Assembly (NCBI GenBank): GCA_024277655.1
Contig: JAJRUT010000108.1
Span: 1 to 34,232 of the forward strand
Reading direction: 5' to 3'
DNA length: 34,232 nucleotides
Origin: Deltaproteobacteria bacterium
GTDB taxonomy: Bacteria > Desulfobacterota > Desulfobulbia > Desulfobulbales > SURF-16
The position numbers and the translations under genes are program-made. Positions 9,514 through 17,980 of the stretch are shown one piece after another. Each line of letters starts with the position of its first letter. Positions within the stretch are counted from its first letter, which is position 1. A model generated the notes under the pieces. The model saw only the letters and a program-made list of their open reading frames with translations. It made no database searches and had not been told where the DNA came from.

Positions 9514-10422
9514 TTATCGCAAGGAAGAGTTTATCCGCCGCTTTCGGTTTCTGGCCTGCCTCTTTGCAGTGTGTCTGGCGATCCTCTCTGTTTTGGCACA
9601 GGTCCACTGGTACTGGATTTTTTCAAAAAGACTCAACGGCTGATCCACCTTGTCGCAATAGACGTGGAACAAAAACAACCGTTCGGCATTCGAAAATACC
9701 TGATTCTCCCGACTGGAATAGTTAAATTCAGCCAAGGCCTTAATGGGCCAGCGAATTTTTTGCCATGATCTTTGATCCACCCGCTGCAAGTCAAAAAGGG
9801 CCATATCCGGAACACCTGCCTCGAAACCATGGAGCAGAACATGGGTGGCATTAAAATCCTGATGGTTAAATCCTGACTGGTGCATACGCCTGGCGTAAGT
9901 ACCAACGGCTTTAAGGATATTCAGCCGTTTCATCTTGTTTTTTTCCCCCAGAAGAACCTCAGGGGTATGACGAATCAGCTCTTCAAGCTGGACAAAGGGG
10001 GCAAAATCTTCGGTGATGAAAAAAGACTCCACCCTGCCATCGGCAAGAAACCTCTCCCCCATGGCAACAGGATTTGCCGTGGCCAGCCCATGGGCCCGAA
10101 ATGCATGAAAGAAGGCAAATTCCTTCCCCCCTTCAGAGCACCACCTGTACGATGTACCCGCAAGTTTTCCACCCTTGAGCCTCGTTTCCCGTTCATGCCG
10201 TTTTAGATACAACACCGATTCCGCCAGAGCAAAGCGCAGCACCGAACGATCCGCCTGGTGCTTCACAACAGTCCCACCACCAAGATCATAAATAGCTTGA
10301 AAAGAATCCAGCCCACATGTTGCAAAGAGCGCCTGATAGGCTTGGTTTATCACCACAAACCACTCCTCACCCTTTGCCCCTCCACATATATCGACAAGTT
10401 TAACCGGCAGCGCTAAATCCAT
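9514..10422 (-). CDS. LPS core heptose/Kdo kinase, WaaP/InaA-like
   Basis: This 302-residue protein belongs to the lipopolysaccharide kinase (InaA/RfaP) group. The N-terminal lobe has DLGGGTVVKHQADRSVLRF. The catalytic loop reads GFNHQDFNATHVLL, an H-x-D-x4-H arrangement resembling WaaP-type kinases, and the metal-binding aspartate follows in MALFDLQRVD. The C-terminal tail is strongly basic (KRQARNRKRR). Its ATG overlaps the TGA of waaG by one base (TGATG), so the two are translationally coupled; waaG followed by waaP is also the order in enterobacterial core operons. It probably phosphorylates an inner-core sugar, which stabilises the outer membrane. Confidence 0.83.
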   Translation of the reverse strand: MDLALPVKLVDICGGAKGEEWFVVINQAYQALFATCGLDSFQAIYDLGGGTVVKHQADRSVLRFALAESVLYLKRHERETRLKGGKLAGTSYRWCSEGGKEFAFFHAFRAHGLATANPVAMGERFLADGRVESFFITEDFAPFVQLEELIRHTPEVLLGEKNKMKRLNILKAVGTYARRMHQSGFNHQDFNATHVLLHGFEAGVPDMALFDLQRVDQRSWQKIRWPIKALAEFNYSSRENQVFSNAERLFLFHVYCDKVDQPLSLFEKIQYQWTCAKTERIARHTAKRQARNRKRRINSSLR

Positions 10423-11558
10423 CAGACACCTGCCTTTTTCTGGGCTACCAGGGCGGTAATAAGTGCCACCGCCGCTTCAGGTCTGCTATAAAGATCCACC
10501 CGGTCGACGTAGGATGCGCCGTTATTGCCATAAATACGCAGACGCTCTGTGTCGAGCATTGCCTGCAACTGCTCATTCATCTCCTCTTGGCGAAACGGCT
10601 CGGCCAAAACCAGTCCAGCCTCGGCCTTTTCCACGTGGAATCCATACCCACAGGTTCCACTTGCCAGAACAGCACAACCAGCCACCATCGCCTCCAGAAT
10701 CACATTGCCAGTATTTTCAGATACCGCCGGATGCAGGAGAAGATCAGCCGCCGCAAGGAAACGAGGAACATCCTGCCGACCGCCAAGAAAATGTACCTGC
10801 TCAGTAACGCCTAATTTGCCAGCAAGACGCACATACTTTCGCGCCTTGCCCTGACCGATAATAAACAGCTGGCTATGACAACGTTGCTCTTCGTCCAGAC
10901 CAGCCAAAGCGACAAGGGCACGGGCAACGCCTTTTCTGCGAAAATCAGAACCGATCATCAGCAGCATAAAATCATCATCGCTGACCCCAAACTCAAACCG
11001 TACCTGCCTGCGGTTTTGCGCTGTATTCGCTGCGATGATCCGCTCCTTGTCGATGCCCGGTGGCAGATAATGAAAGCGTTCCTCAGGGGTGCCATACACC
11101 TTGATATAGTTCTTCTTTTCTACGCCTGATAGATACATAATATGGGTTTTGGAATCTCTACCGAACACGGCCCGTTCAAACTGGCAATAGGCTCGGTAAC
11201 GTGGCGTCAGACGCGATAAAAGCCCGCGCCTCTTTGCCACATCCAGCACATAGCACACATCAGCGTTATAGTATAAATCAAGGCCTGGCATACGATTAAA
11301 GCCCACCACCAGATCAAAGGCTGACGGGGCAAACTGCCGGTGAAAATTGTTTACAAAAGACCGGGCCCGGCCGTGATTACTCCAGCCGGTAAACGGCACC
11401 AGGGTAAGAGTTGCCCCTTCGGGTTTCTCCCCCTGCCAGGACATGGTGAATATATGCAGATCAAAACCTTCAGTAAGACAGGCTTTAACAATACGCAGAA
11501 AATTCTTTTCCATCCCCCCGTAGGGATAATAATTGTTAATTAAAAAGGCCAGTTTCAT
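10422..11558 (-). CDS. waaG: LPS core glycosyltransferase WaaG-like (GT4)
   Basis: This 378-residue GT4 enzyme resembles WaaG, the glucosyltransferase that adds the first hexose to the heptose region of the LPS core. The start MKLAFLINNYYPYGGMEKNF, the block DLYYNADVCYV and the donor-side block HPAVSENTGNVILEAM match the WaaG pattern well. Its ATG overlaps the TGA of waaC as ATGA, with GAGGG about 9 bases upstream, and its own stop overlaps the kinase start. The hexose may differ from glucose in this organism. Family call is firm; the symbol rests on motifs and gene order. Confidence 0.82.
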   Translation of the reverse strand: MKLAFLINNYYPYGGMEKNFLRIVKACLTEGFDLHIFTMSWQGEKPEGATLTLVPFTGWSNHGRARSFVNNFHRQFAPSAFDLVVGFNRMPGLDLYYNADVCYVLDVAKRRGLLSRLTPRYRAYCQFERAVFGRDSKTHIMYLSGVEKKNYIKVYGTPEERFHYLPPGIDKERIIAANTAQNRRQVRFEFGVSDDDFMLLMIGSDFRRKGVARALVALAGLDEEQRCHSQLFIIGQGKARKYVRLAGKLGVTEQVHFLGGRQDVPRFLAAADLLLHPAVSENTGNVILEAMVAGCAVLASGTCGYGFHVEKAEAGLVLAEPFRQEEMNEQLQAMLDTERLRIYGNNGASYVDRVDLYSRPEAAVALITALVAQKKAGV

Positions 11559-12619
11559 CCAGAACGACCCTCCATAAGCTGCATGGTCGCATCAACCACC
11601 TGCGCCACTGAAATGGTATCCATACATTCTTTATTGTGGCTTCGGGGACACTCACGCTTAAAACAGGGACTACAGGGGAGATTACTGCGGAGCACCTGAT
11701 GGCCTGCGCCATACGGTCCGGTGCGCCAGGGTGCCGTGGGGCCAAACAGGGCCACAACGGGAGTATCCACGGCAGCACCAATATGCATGGGCCCGGTATC
11801 GGTGGAAATCAGAACATCGGCCTGTCTGTAGAGGGTGGCAAGCTCTTTTAAACTGGACTTACCGGTCATATCCAGAACGGAATAAGCCATACGCTCGGCA
11901 ATAGCCCTATTTGCCTCCATGTCCCCCGGCCCACCACTTAAAACCACAAAGCACCCCTGCTCAACCAGACGATCCGCCACCTGCACAAACCGTTCATCGT
12001 CCCAAAGTTTTGTATCCCAGGTGGTTTGCGGATTAATCACCACAAGGGCTTGAGTGCCGCCGTGAAAACCGGCTTTTTTGAGTAGGCCGCCTATTTTGTA
12101 CTGCAACAGATCGGTGATGGGGAAATTATAGACCACATCCGGGCAATCAAGCCCTATCTCTCTAAGAAGAATCAGGCCCCGATCCAGGGCATGAATTTCC
12201 ATATCAACGGCAGGAATACGTTCACTTAAAAAGAGCCAGCTACATTCAGAATGCTGCATCCCCCGGCCAAAGCCAATCCGCCTCTTACCGCCGGACAACA
12301 CCACCCATAGACTACTCTTGAGCAGTCCCTGAAAATCCAGAACCAGATCATACTTACGAGAACGTAATCTCTTCACAAAACGCATAAACTTTTTGCAGAC
12401 AGAAAGCCACTGCCCAGCCCGAAATTCTTTCAGCCATTTCTGGCGCTCAGCAACAAGAACAACATCAACAGCACCGTGGCCCATAACAAGATCCGCAGCC
12501 GCCGGTTCGATAAGCCAGGTAATATGGGCATCAGGATACTGCTTGCGCAAACAGTTTAAGGCCGGAATGGTATGGGTGACATCCCCGATGGCACTGGTTT
12601 TAACAATAAGGATATTCAT
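11555..12619 (-). CDS. waaC: Lipopolysaccharide heptosyltransferase (WaaC/WaaF family)
   Basis: This 354-residue GT9 enzyme would transfer L-glycero-D-manno-heptose from ADP-heptose to the Kdo region of lipid A. The start MNILIVKTSAIGDVTHTIPA is the heptosyltransferase signature, with the catalytic aspartate in GD. LVLDFQGLLKSS and STDTGPMHIGAAVDTPVVALF complete the two Rossmann domains. The N-terminal half reads most like WaaC. A cysteine-rich tail (CSPCFKRECPRSHNKEC) is more usual in WaaF, so heptosyltransferase I against II is uncertain. No clear ribosome binding site precedes the ATG. It heads the tightly overlapping LPS-core run, 36 bp after the small exported protein. Confidence 0.88.
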   Translation of the reverse strand: MNILIVKTSAIGDVTHTIPALNCLRKQYPDAHITWLIEPAAADLVMGHGAVDVVLVAERQKWLKEFRAGQWLSVCKKFMRFVKRLRSRKYDLVLDFQGLLKSSLWVVLSGGKRRIGFGRGMQHSECSWLFLSERIPAVDMEIHALDRGLILLREIGLDCPDVVYNFPITDLLQYKIGGLLKKAGFHGGTQALVVINPQTTWDTKLWDDERFVQVADRLVEQGCFVVLSGGPGDMEANRAIAERMAYSVLDMTGKSSLKELATLYRQADVLISTDTGPMHIGAAVDTPVVALFGPTAPWRTGPYGAGHQVLRSNLPCSPCFKRECPRSHNKECMDTISVAQVVDATMQLMEGRSG

Positions 12620-12655
12620 GGGGCGACATCATACGCCAATTTCTTGAAAAACACC

Positions 12656-13096
12656 CTACTTCTTCGGGAACTTATTGCCATTAGCAATCAGAGTCAGGGT
12701 GGCGGTTCGGGTACCGTCTTCACTTAAACGATCAAAGCTGTAGGGGCCTTTCTTCACCAGAGTCCCGCATTTTTCATCAATCATCAGGGTCGTTCCCTTG
12801 CGACGTAGAGGGATTTGCAGACAAATCTCACCTGCCGAGCCCACCGTCCATTTTCCCGATTTGGAAAAATTATTGGCATAGTTAAACTGCAAAGAGCCGT
12901 CACCGGCAAAATAGACATGGAAATTTTTAAGATCCCCTTCAGCTAAAAACTGCTGCACCGCAAAGGTTTTATGGGAGAGAAGGGTCTTGACTTCTCTCGA
13001 GGTGAGTTGCTGACCGATTTCAGCAGCCGCAAGCATTTGCACCGACACCAAGAGCAACATCAGACAACCAGACACAGTAAATAATTTCCTTTTCAT
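12656..13096 (-). CDS. Small exported protein, possibly DUF995-like
   Basis: This protein of about 146 residues begins with a clear Sec signal peptide (MKRKLFTVSGCLMLLLVSVQ, cleavage near AAA-EIG), so it is periplasmic or envelope-located. The mature part has a short helical start with LTSREVKTLLSHKTF, then a beta-rich stretch with YFAGDGSLQFNY, a G-K-W turn and CLQIPL, which recalls the DUF995 type of small beta domain. That resemblance is from memory of the pattern and is weak. I choose the ATG at 13096 because GGGTG lies 6 bases before it; the frame could also start at a GTG at 13105. It is the first gene of the LPS-core run and is divergent from the iron-sulfur protein. Function is unknown. 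Confidence 0.7.
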   Translation of the reverse strand: MKRKLFTVSGCLMLLLVSVQMLAAAEIGQQLTSREVKTLLSHKTFAVQQFLAEGDLKNFHVYFAGDGSLQFNYANNFSKSGKWTVGSAGEICLQIPLRRKGTTLMIDEKCGTLVKKGPYSFDRLSEDGTRTATLTLIANGNKFPKK

Positions 13097-13167
13097 GACA
13101 ATCACCCTTTGCAGTTGGCTTATAATTCATTAACGTGGACGCGTTCGTAAACAGTTAAAACCCTACC

Positions 13168-14268
13168 GTGAATTCCATGAAAAGTAAACAAGACCAAGCG
13201 ATTAAGCACGTTCTGGAGAAATGTATCCAGTGTAATATCTGCGTAAAAGAGTGCGCTTTTTTACAAAAAAATGGCGACCCCTTTAAGCTTGCCACTCATT
13301 TTCAGCAAAACCCGACCACCGAAACGGCCTTTTCCTGTAGCCTCTGTGGCCTATGCACCGCCGTTTGCCCAAAGGACGTTGACCCGGCCGAGCTATTCCT
13401 CAAAAGACGGCGACACCTTGTTGCTACGACCAACAAAAAACATAATGAACACCAACCCCTGCGCAGTTATGAGAAGATGGGCCAATCAAAACTCCTCTCC
13501 TGGTATGGTTTGCCGGAGGATTGTGACACCATTTTCTTCCCCGGTTGCGCCCTGCCGGGAACCCGCTCAACACGGGTTATTGATGTAATAAAAGAACTGC
13601 AAACGAGTATCCCTAAGCTTGGCGTCCTCCTTGACTGCTGTACCAAGCCCTCCTACGACCTTGGCGAGCAGGAAATTTTTGAGCAACATTTTCACAAGAT
13701 CGAGAACTTCCTCAAGATCAATGATATCAAAACGGTACTGGTGGCCTGCCCCAACTGCTACCGAATATTTAAAGAATATAGTAAGCATACCGTGCAAACC
13801 ATATATGAGCGACTTCCGCCCCAGAACCAAAACCCACCGCAAAATATTACCATCCATGATCCCTGCGGGGTTCGCTTCTTCCCAGACACCCATCAGGCCG
13901 TACGCGTCCTCCTGCAAAAAAGCAATGGTACGATCAACGAGATGAAACATCATGGCCCCAAAACCCTATGCTGTGGTGAAGGTGGAGGAGTGGGTTTTCT
14001 TAACCCTGGTCTCGCCAAAGACTGGACAGCCAAGCGAGCCGAAGAGGCGCAGGATCAAAAAGTAATCACCTACTGCGCCGGCTGTACCCATTTCCTCGGG
14101 CAAGAAATGGACACAAGCCATATCCTCGACTTCCTGTATGAGCCTGAGAAAACCATGGCGGGTCAGGAAAAGATCGCCACCTCACCTTTCACCTACTGGC
14201 ACCGCTTCCGCCTTAAAAGGAAAATCACAAAGCTACTTAAGCCAATCCGCACTGGAACCCTCGCCTGA
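13168..14268 (+). CDS. CCG-domain iron-sulfur protein (HdrD/GlpC/LutA-like)
   Basis: This 366-residue protein is a soluble (Fe-S)-binding oxidoreductase subunit. Two [4Fe-4S] ferredoxin motifs lie at the N-terminus: C19-x2-C-x2-C-x3-C (CIQCNICVKEC) and C57-x2-C-x2-C-x3-C (CSLCGLCTAVC). Two cysteine-rich CCG-type domains follow. The first has FFPGCALPG, DCCTKPS and VACPNC; the second has HDPCGVRF, LCCGEGGG and YCAGC. This is the architecture of heterodisulfide-reductase HdrD and of GlpC/LutA-type subunits. No membrane segment is visible. In the first domain the usual C-C-G is C-C-T. The start is a GTG; an ATG at 13177 is possible, and neither has a clear ribosome binding site. It is followed after 4 bp by dus. 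Its redox partner is unknown. Confidence 0.85.
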   Translation: MNSMKSKQDQAIKHVLEKCIQCNICVKECAFLQKNGDPFKLATHFQQNPTTETAFSCSLCGLCTAVCPKDVDPAELFLKRRRHLVATTNKKHNEHQPLRSYEKMGQSKLLSWYGLPEDCDTIFFPGCALPGTRSTRVIDVIKELQTSIPKLGVLLDCCTKPSYDLGEQEIFEQHFHKIENFLKINDIKTVLVACPNCYRIFKEYSKHTVQTIYERLPPQNQNPPQNITIHDPCGVRFFPDTHQAVRVLLQKSNGTINEMKHHGPKTLCCGEGGGVGFLNPGLAKDWTAKRAEEAQDQKVITYCAGCTHFLGQEMDTSHILDFLYEPEKTMAGQEKIATSPFTYWHRFRLKRKITKLLKPIRTGTLA

Positions 14269-14272
14269 ACCG

Positions 14273-15265
14273 ATGCAAATAAAAGATCTGAACATATCAC
14301 CCCCACTCTTCCTCGCCCCCATGGCCGGGGTCAGCCATTCGGCCCTGCGCATAATCGTTAAGGAATGTGGCGGGGTGGGACTACTGTCAACCGAGATGCT
14401 CTCCGCCAAACGACTGCCCAGCGAAAACCCGCAATTCTCGCCCTTTGTGCTTAAATCTGCCATTGAAACACCCATGAGCTATCAAATGCTGGTCAGTGAT
14501 CCGGAGGACATCCCCAGAGCCATGGATAAATTACACCAGTTTGGGGCCCAGGCAGTTGATCTCAATCTCGGATGCCCGGCCCCCCGTGTCCGTAAGGGGG
14601 GTGCTGGCTCCAAACTCTCTGAAGACCATGGCTTGGTAAAAAAAGTGATCGCCACAGCCAGACGCTGCACCGACCTGCCCCTCTCCGCCAAGATTCGCAT
14701 CGGTACGGAGCTGAACAAGGAAAAACTCCAGGATTTCTGCAAGATGCTTGCGGGGGAAGGGATTGATTACCTCATCGTCCATGGCAGACTCCATAAGGAG
14801 CAGTTCTGCCGCCCACCCCGGTGGGAATGGATCGCTGTCGCCAAAAAGTCTGTCAACATTCCGGTCATTGCCAATGGCGGTATCTTCACTGCGTCCGATG
14901 CCAAACAATGTTTAAGGATAACAGGTGCCGATGGCCTTATGATTGGTCGCGCCGCCCCGCAAAAGCCGTGGCTCTTTGCTGAAATAAACCACGCCCTCTA
15001 CGGTGGCCCGCCACCACCAGCCATCAACAGACCCGCCCTGTATAAACGTTTTATCGATATCCTTGAAACAACCTTCCCAGAAGGACGCCAGATCGGCCGC
15101 ACCAAAGAGTTTAGCCATTATTTCTGCAAAAATTATCAATTCGGCCATCACTTGGGCAGTCGCGTCCAAAACTGCACCGACATGAAACAGGTACACCAGG
15201 TCGCCAGAGCATTTTTTATGAAACAGGAGCCGGAAGCCTGTAAAACAGGCTGGCCTGTGCTATAA
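14273..15265 (+). CDS. dus: tRNA-dihydrouridine synthase
   Basis: This FMN-dependent enzyme of about 330 residues reduces uridines in the D-loop of tRNA. The start MQIKDLNISPPLFLAPMAGV is the classic Dus N-terminus, and the catalytic cysteine is C101 in LNLGCPAPRVRKGGAGSKL. The phosphate-binding blocks PVIANGGIF and ADGLMIGRAA complete the barrel. The frame is open upstream through the end of the iron-sulfur protein gene, but homology begins at the ATG at 14273, 4 bp after that gene's stop. Which of the DusA/B/C groups it belongs to cannot be decided by eye; the length suits DusB. The catalytic cysteine is present, so it should be active. Confidence 0.92.
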   Translation: MQIKDLNISPPLFLAPMAGVSHSALRIIVKECGGVGLLSTEMLSAKRLPSENPQFSPFVLKSAIETPMSYQMLVSDPEDIPRAMDKLHQFGAQAVDLNLGCPAPRVRKGGAGSKLSEDHGLVKKVIATARRCTDLPLSAKIRIGTELNKEKLQDFCKMLAGEGIDYLIVHGRLHKEQFCRPPRWEWIAVAKKSVNIPVIANGGIFTASDAKQCLRITGADGLMIGRAAPQKPWLFAEINHALYGGPPPPAINRPALYKRFIDILETTFPEGRQIGRTKEFSHYFCKNYQFGHHLGSRVQNCTDMKQVHQVARAFFMKQEPEACKTGWPVL

Positions 15266-15303
15266 TAAGAAGGCCCCCAGAAAACATCTACCCGTCATGG
15301 ACC

Positions 15304-16239
15304 ATTCATTACATTAGTACAGCACAAGCAGACAGCCATCAGCCTCTAGTCAGCATTATTATTCCTGTCTATAACCGGGCGGAATATGCCCAGGTTGCGA
15401 TCAAAAGTGCTCTGGCCCAGACCTATCCCAACATCGAAGTCACTGTTATTGATGATGGTTCCAGTGACGGCACCTACGAAACTCTGGCGGCACTTGCTTT
15501 GCCCATCGTCTTATGCCAAAACAAGGTTAATAAAGGCCCGGCAGGCTCCAGAAATGCGGGAATCAAGGTCAGCAGGGGTGAATATCTGTTTTTTCTTGAT
15601 TCGGATGATGCCCTTGAAAAAGATGGCGTTGCCTGCCTCTATGCAGCATTGCGTGAGAAGGAACAGGAGAATAGTCAGTGGGGTGTGGCTTACGGCAAGC
15701 TTCTGACCTGTGATGCCAAACTAGAGCCAGTACCGGTAAAACCAAAAAAATATTACAGCGGGGATATTCTCACGTATCTCCTGCAGGACAACCCAGTTCG
15801 CACCGGGTCGTATCTTATCCGCAAAGAGATTGTGGAGGGGGTTGGCGGCTTTTATGAAGAACTCCACGACCACGAGGATTTTTTATTCTATTGCCTTGTA
15901 GCCACAAAGTACAAATTTACTTTTATCGACAAGTATATCTCAAAATTCAGACGCCACACCGGAGATAGGGCCCGCCACAACTATCAAGAAATCCTTAAAG
16001 CCAATATTATTCACTTGGATTATTTTTTTGAAAAAAGCAGTAATATCAAACCAGAGATAAGGGCTCTAAAAAACAAACTCTACGCGAGCGAGCATCTGCG
16101 CATGGCAAAAATAGGCTGGCGAATTTCACAGCCCAAAGACTATCTCTTTCACTGGCGGAAGATGCTCCATTACCAGCCAAGCCGCATCTTTCACCCTAAA
16201 TACACGATTCGCGCCTTACTGAGTGCCCTTCGGGCTTAG
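15304..16239 (+). CDS. Glycosyltransferase family 2 without a normal start codon
   Basis: The GT-A fold is complete: PLVSIIIPVYNRAEYAQVA begins near 15346, then VTVIDDGSSDG, KGPAGSRNAGI and the metal-binding FFLDSDD. The rest of about 310 residues is open to 16239. The problem is the start. From the in-frame stop at 15241 to 15498 there is no ATG, GTG or TTG in this frame; the first is a TTG at 15499, which would delete the donor-binding core. An ATG at 15297 is one base out of frame. Removing one T near 15315 would give a sensible N-terminus MDHSLHSTAQADSHQPLVS. The start given here (an ATT) is only a placeholder. It may be a frameshifted pseudogene, a sequencing error or a rare start. Confidence 0.7.
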   Translation: MHYISTAQADSHQPLVSIIIPVYNRAEYAQVAIKSALAQTYPNIEVTVIDDGSSDGTYETLAALALPIVLCQNKVNKGPAGSRNAGIKVSRGEYLFFLDSDDALEKDGVACLYAALREKEQENSQWGVAYGKLLTCDAKLEPVPVKPKKYYSGDILTYLLQDNPVRTGSYLIRKEIVEGVGGFYEELHDHEDFLFYCLVATKYKFTFIDKYISKFRRHTGDRARHNYQEILKANIIHLDYFFEKSSNIKPEIRALKNKLYASEHLRMAKIGWRISQPKDYLFHWRKMLHYQPSRIFHPKYTIRALLSALRA

Positions 16240-16257
16240 GGTCTGTAGGGAAATGAC

Positions 16258-16995
16258 ATGACACAATTAAACCATAAAACTACCGATCCGGCAGATATAA
16301 GCATAAAACCCATTGGTATCGTTCACTCCTGTTTTACTGAGAAATTTGGCATCCCGCGCCAACCGGGTCTTGTACCTGCCGCCACCGGGAGTATTGAGCT
16401 ATACGACTGGGTGGAGGCTAGCAGTCTCGATGATCTGGGCGTTTTTTCTCATCTGTGGATATTCTTTCACTTCCACCAGGCGGCAAAAAGGGGCTGGAAA
16501 CCCCGCGTACGCCCCCCACGTCTAGGGGGTAACAAAAAGGTCGGCGTACTCGCCAGTCGCTCGCCCCAGCGCCCCAACTTTCTGGGCCAATCCGTCGTTC
16601 GCATCGACCGGATCGACCAACCGGGGGGGATCATCCATATCTCCGGGCTTGACCTGCTCGATGGTACGCCTGTGATTGACATTAAACCTTATATCCCCTA
16701 TACAGACTCCGTACCAGATGCCTCAGAAGGCTATGCGTTTAGACCAGTTCATACCCTTGAGGTCATTTTCAGCCCCGAATCCCTCAAGGTCTGTGTGGCC
16801 TACAAGGCCAGATACGGACGCCAGCTTAAACAACTCATCAGCCAGGTGCTACAACAAGATCCGCGCCCGGCCTACCATCAGGACAACAGAACCTACGGTA
16901 TGCGATTGTGGGATATAAATATTCGTTTTAGCATTAACCAGCAAACAATCACCGTGCAAACCATTGAAGAGAGCCACTATGCCCACACAACCTAA
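16258..16995 (+). CDS. trmO: tRNA (N6-threonylcarbamoyladenosine37-N6)-methyltransferase TrmO
   Basis: This 245-residue protein is of the TrmO/TsaA (YaeB) family, which methylates t6A at position 37 of tRNA-Thr using SAM. Key blocks are ISIKPIGIVHSCFTEKFGIP at the start, VLASRSPQRPNFLGQSVVRI in the SAM-binding beta barrel, and LDLLDGTPVIDIKPYIPYTD. An AGGGA lies about 7 bases before the ATG. The C-terminal 70 residues form the smaller extra domain. It overlaps truA by 17 bases, so it is likely co-transcribed and coupled to another tRNA-modifying enzyme. Confidence 0.9.
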   Translation: MTQLNHKTTDPADISIKPIGIVHSCFTEKFGIPRQPGLVPAATGSIELYDWVEASSLDDLGVFSHLWIFFHFHQAAKRGWKPRVRPPRLGGNKKVGVLASRSPQRPNFLGQSVVRIDRIDQPGGIIHISGLDLLDGTPVIDIKPYIPYTDSVPDASEGYAFRPVHTLEVIFSPESLKVCVAYKARYGRQLKQLISQVLQQDPRPAYHQDNRTYGMRLWDINIRFSINQQTITVQTIEESHYAHTT

Positions 16996-17770
16996 AAAAC
17001 GCTTCCGCCTAGACCTTGAATTTGACGGCACACGCTACAGTGGCTGGCAAAGTCAGAAAGATGCCGAAACCGTGCAGGGCCAGCTTAAACAGGCCGCAAC
17101 AAAAGTCCTAAACAGTTCAGTCGATGTTCAGGGCTGTGGCCGCACCGATCGGGGCGTGCATGGGATGAACTACACCGCCCATCTGGAAACCGCGGTGACC
17201 ATGTCGCCGAGCAAGCTCAAAACGGAGCTGAACAAAGCATTACCCAATGATATTGCTATCCTGAGGCTAAAAAAGGCCGGTGACCGTTTCCACGCCAGAC
17301 ATAACTGCATCGCTCGTAGCTATGTGTACCGTTACAGTATGGTCAAATCGGTGTTTGACCGGAGGTATAGCTGGAACCAACCGGAACTTATCAAAATCCC
17401 GGAGATGGAGGTTGCCGCCACCCTTTTTACCGGCATGCACGACTTTACTTCCTTCACCGAAGCTCGAGTCGTCAAGAAGAAGTCACCCATGGTCAATGTC
17501 CTGTATTCAGGGATAAGCCGGGAGGGTGACACCCTGGTCTTTCGCATCATCGGCTCTCATTTTCTGTGGAAAATGGTGCGTCGCTGTGCAGGACTTCTGG
17601 CGGCAGTGGGACAGGGGGTACACAGCGCCGGAGAAGTTGAACTCTTCTTGCAAAATCCCGGTATCACCGACCTTAAACAGTTAACCGCTCCGGCCAAGGG
17701 TTTGTTCTTTGAACAATCCTTTTTTAATGAGGATGAATTACAGGCGGCTTTAGAACAACATAGAAAATAA
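16979..17770 (+). CDS. truA: tRNA pseudouridine synthase A
   Basis: This enzyme of about 263 residues makes pseudouridine at positions 38-40 of tRNA anticodon stems. The N-terminus RFRLDLEFDGTRYSGWQSQ is the family signature, and the catalytic aspartate is D57 in GCGRTDRGVHG. Later blocks include FHARHNCIARSYVYR, HDFTSFTEA and GSHFLWKMVRRCAGLL. The ATG at 16979 is chosen because GAAGAGAG precedes it by about 6 bases and homology starts there, although the frame is open to 16964. It overlaps the end of trmO. A weak GGCAT/ATGCC hairpin lies shortly after the stop. Confidence 0.94.
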   Translation: MPTQPKKRFRLDLEFDGTRYSGWQSQKDAETVQGQLKQAATKVLNSSVDVQGCGRTDRGVHGMNYTAHLETAVTMSPSKLKTELNKALPNDIAILRLKKAGDRFHARHNCIARSYVYRYSMVKSVFDRRYSWNQPELIKIPEMEVAATLFTGMHDFTSFTEARVVKKKSPMVNVLYSGISREGDTLVFRIIGSHFLWKMVRRCAGLLAAVGQGVHSAGEVELFLQNPGITDLKQLTAPAKGLFFEQSFFNEDELQAALEQHRK

Positions 17771-17832
17771 CTGAACGTTTCCACTTGGCATATTATAAAG
17801 TGATGCCGTTGTTATTTACTAACCAGTCATGT

Positions 17833-17910
17833 TGAATTCAGAATGTAAGGAGTCAGAATTCAGCAGAGTGGCAGGGGAATATGTTTATTGTGTTGAATCC
17901 TGAATACAAA
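17833..17910. repeat. Dispersed intergenic repeat, copy R1
   Basis: This stretch contains several GAATTC/TCAGAATTC-type words and aligns with the copy at 24152-24183: CAGAATTCAGCAGAGTGG here against CAGAACTCAGTAGAATGG there, 26 of 32 bases over the aligned core. It lies between truA and the DUF1186 gene, and a related copy lies just after that gene at 18859. No coding capacity is visible. Confidence 0.55.
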
Positions 17911-17980
17911 TTATCCAGCCTCACAACGAGACAAAAACACACGCTATTCAAGCAACATAGCGCAAATTACAATTTGACAA

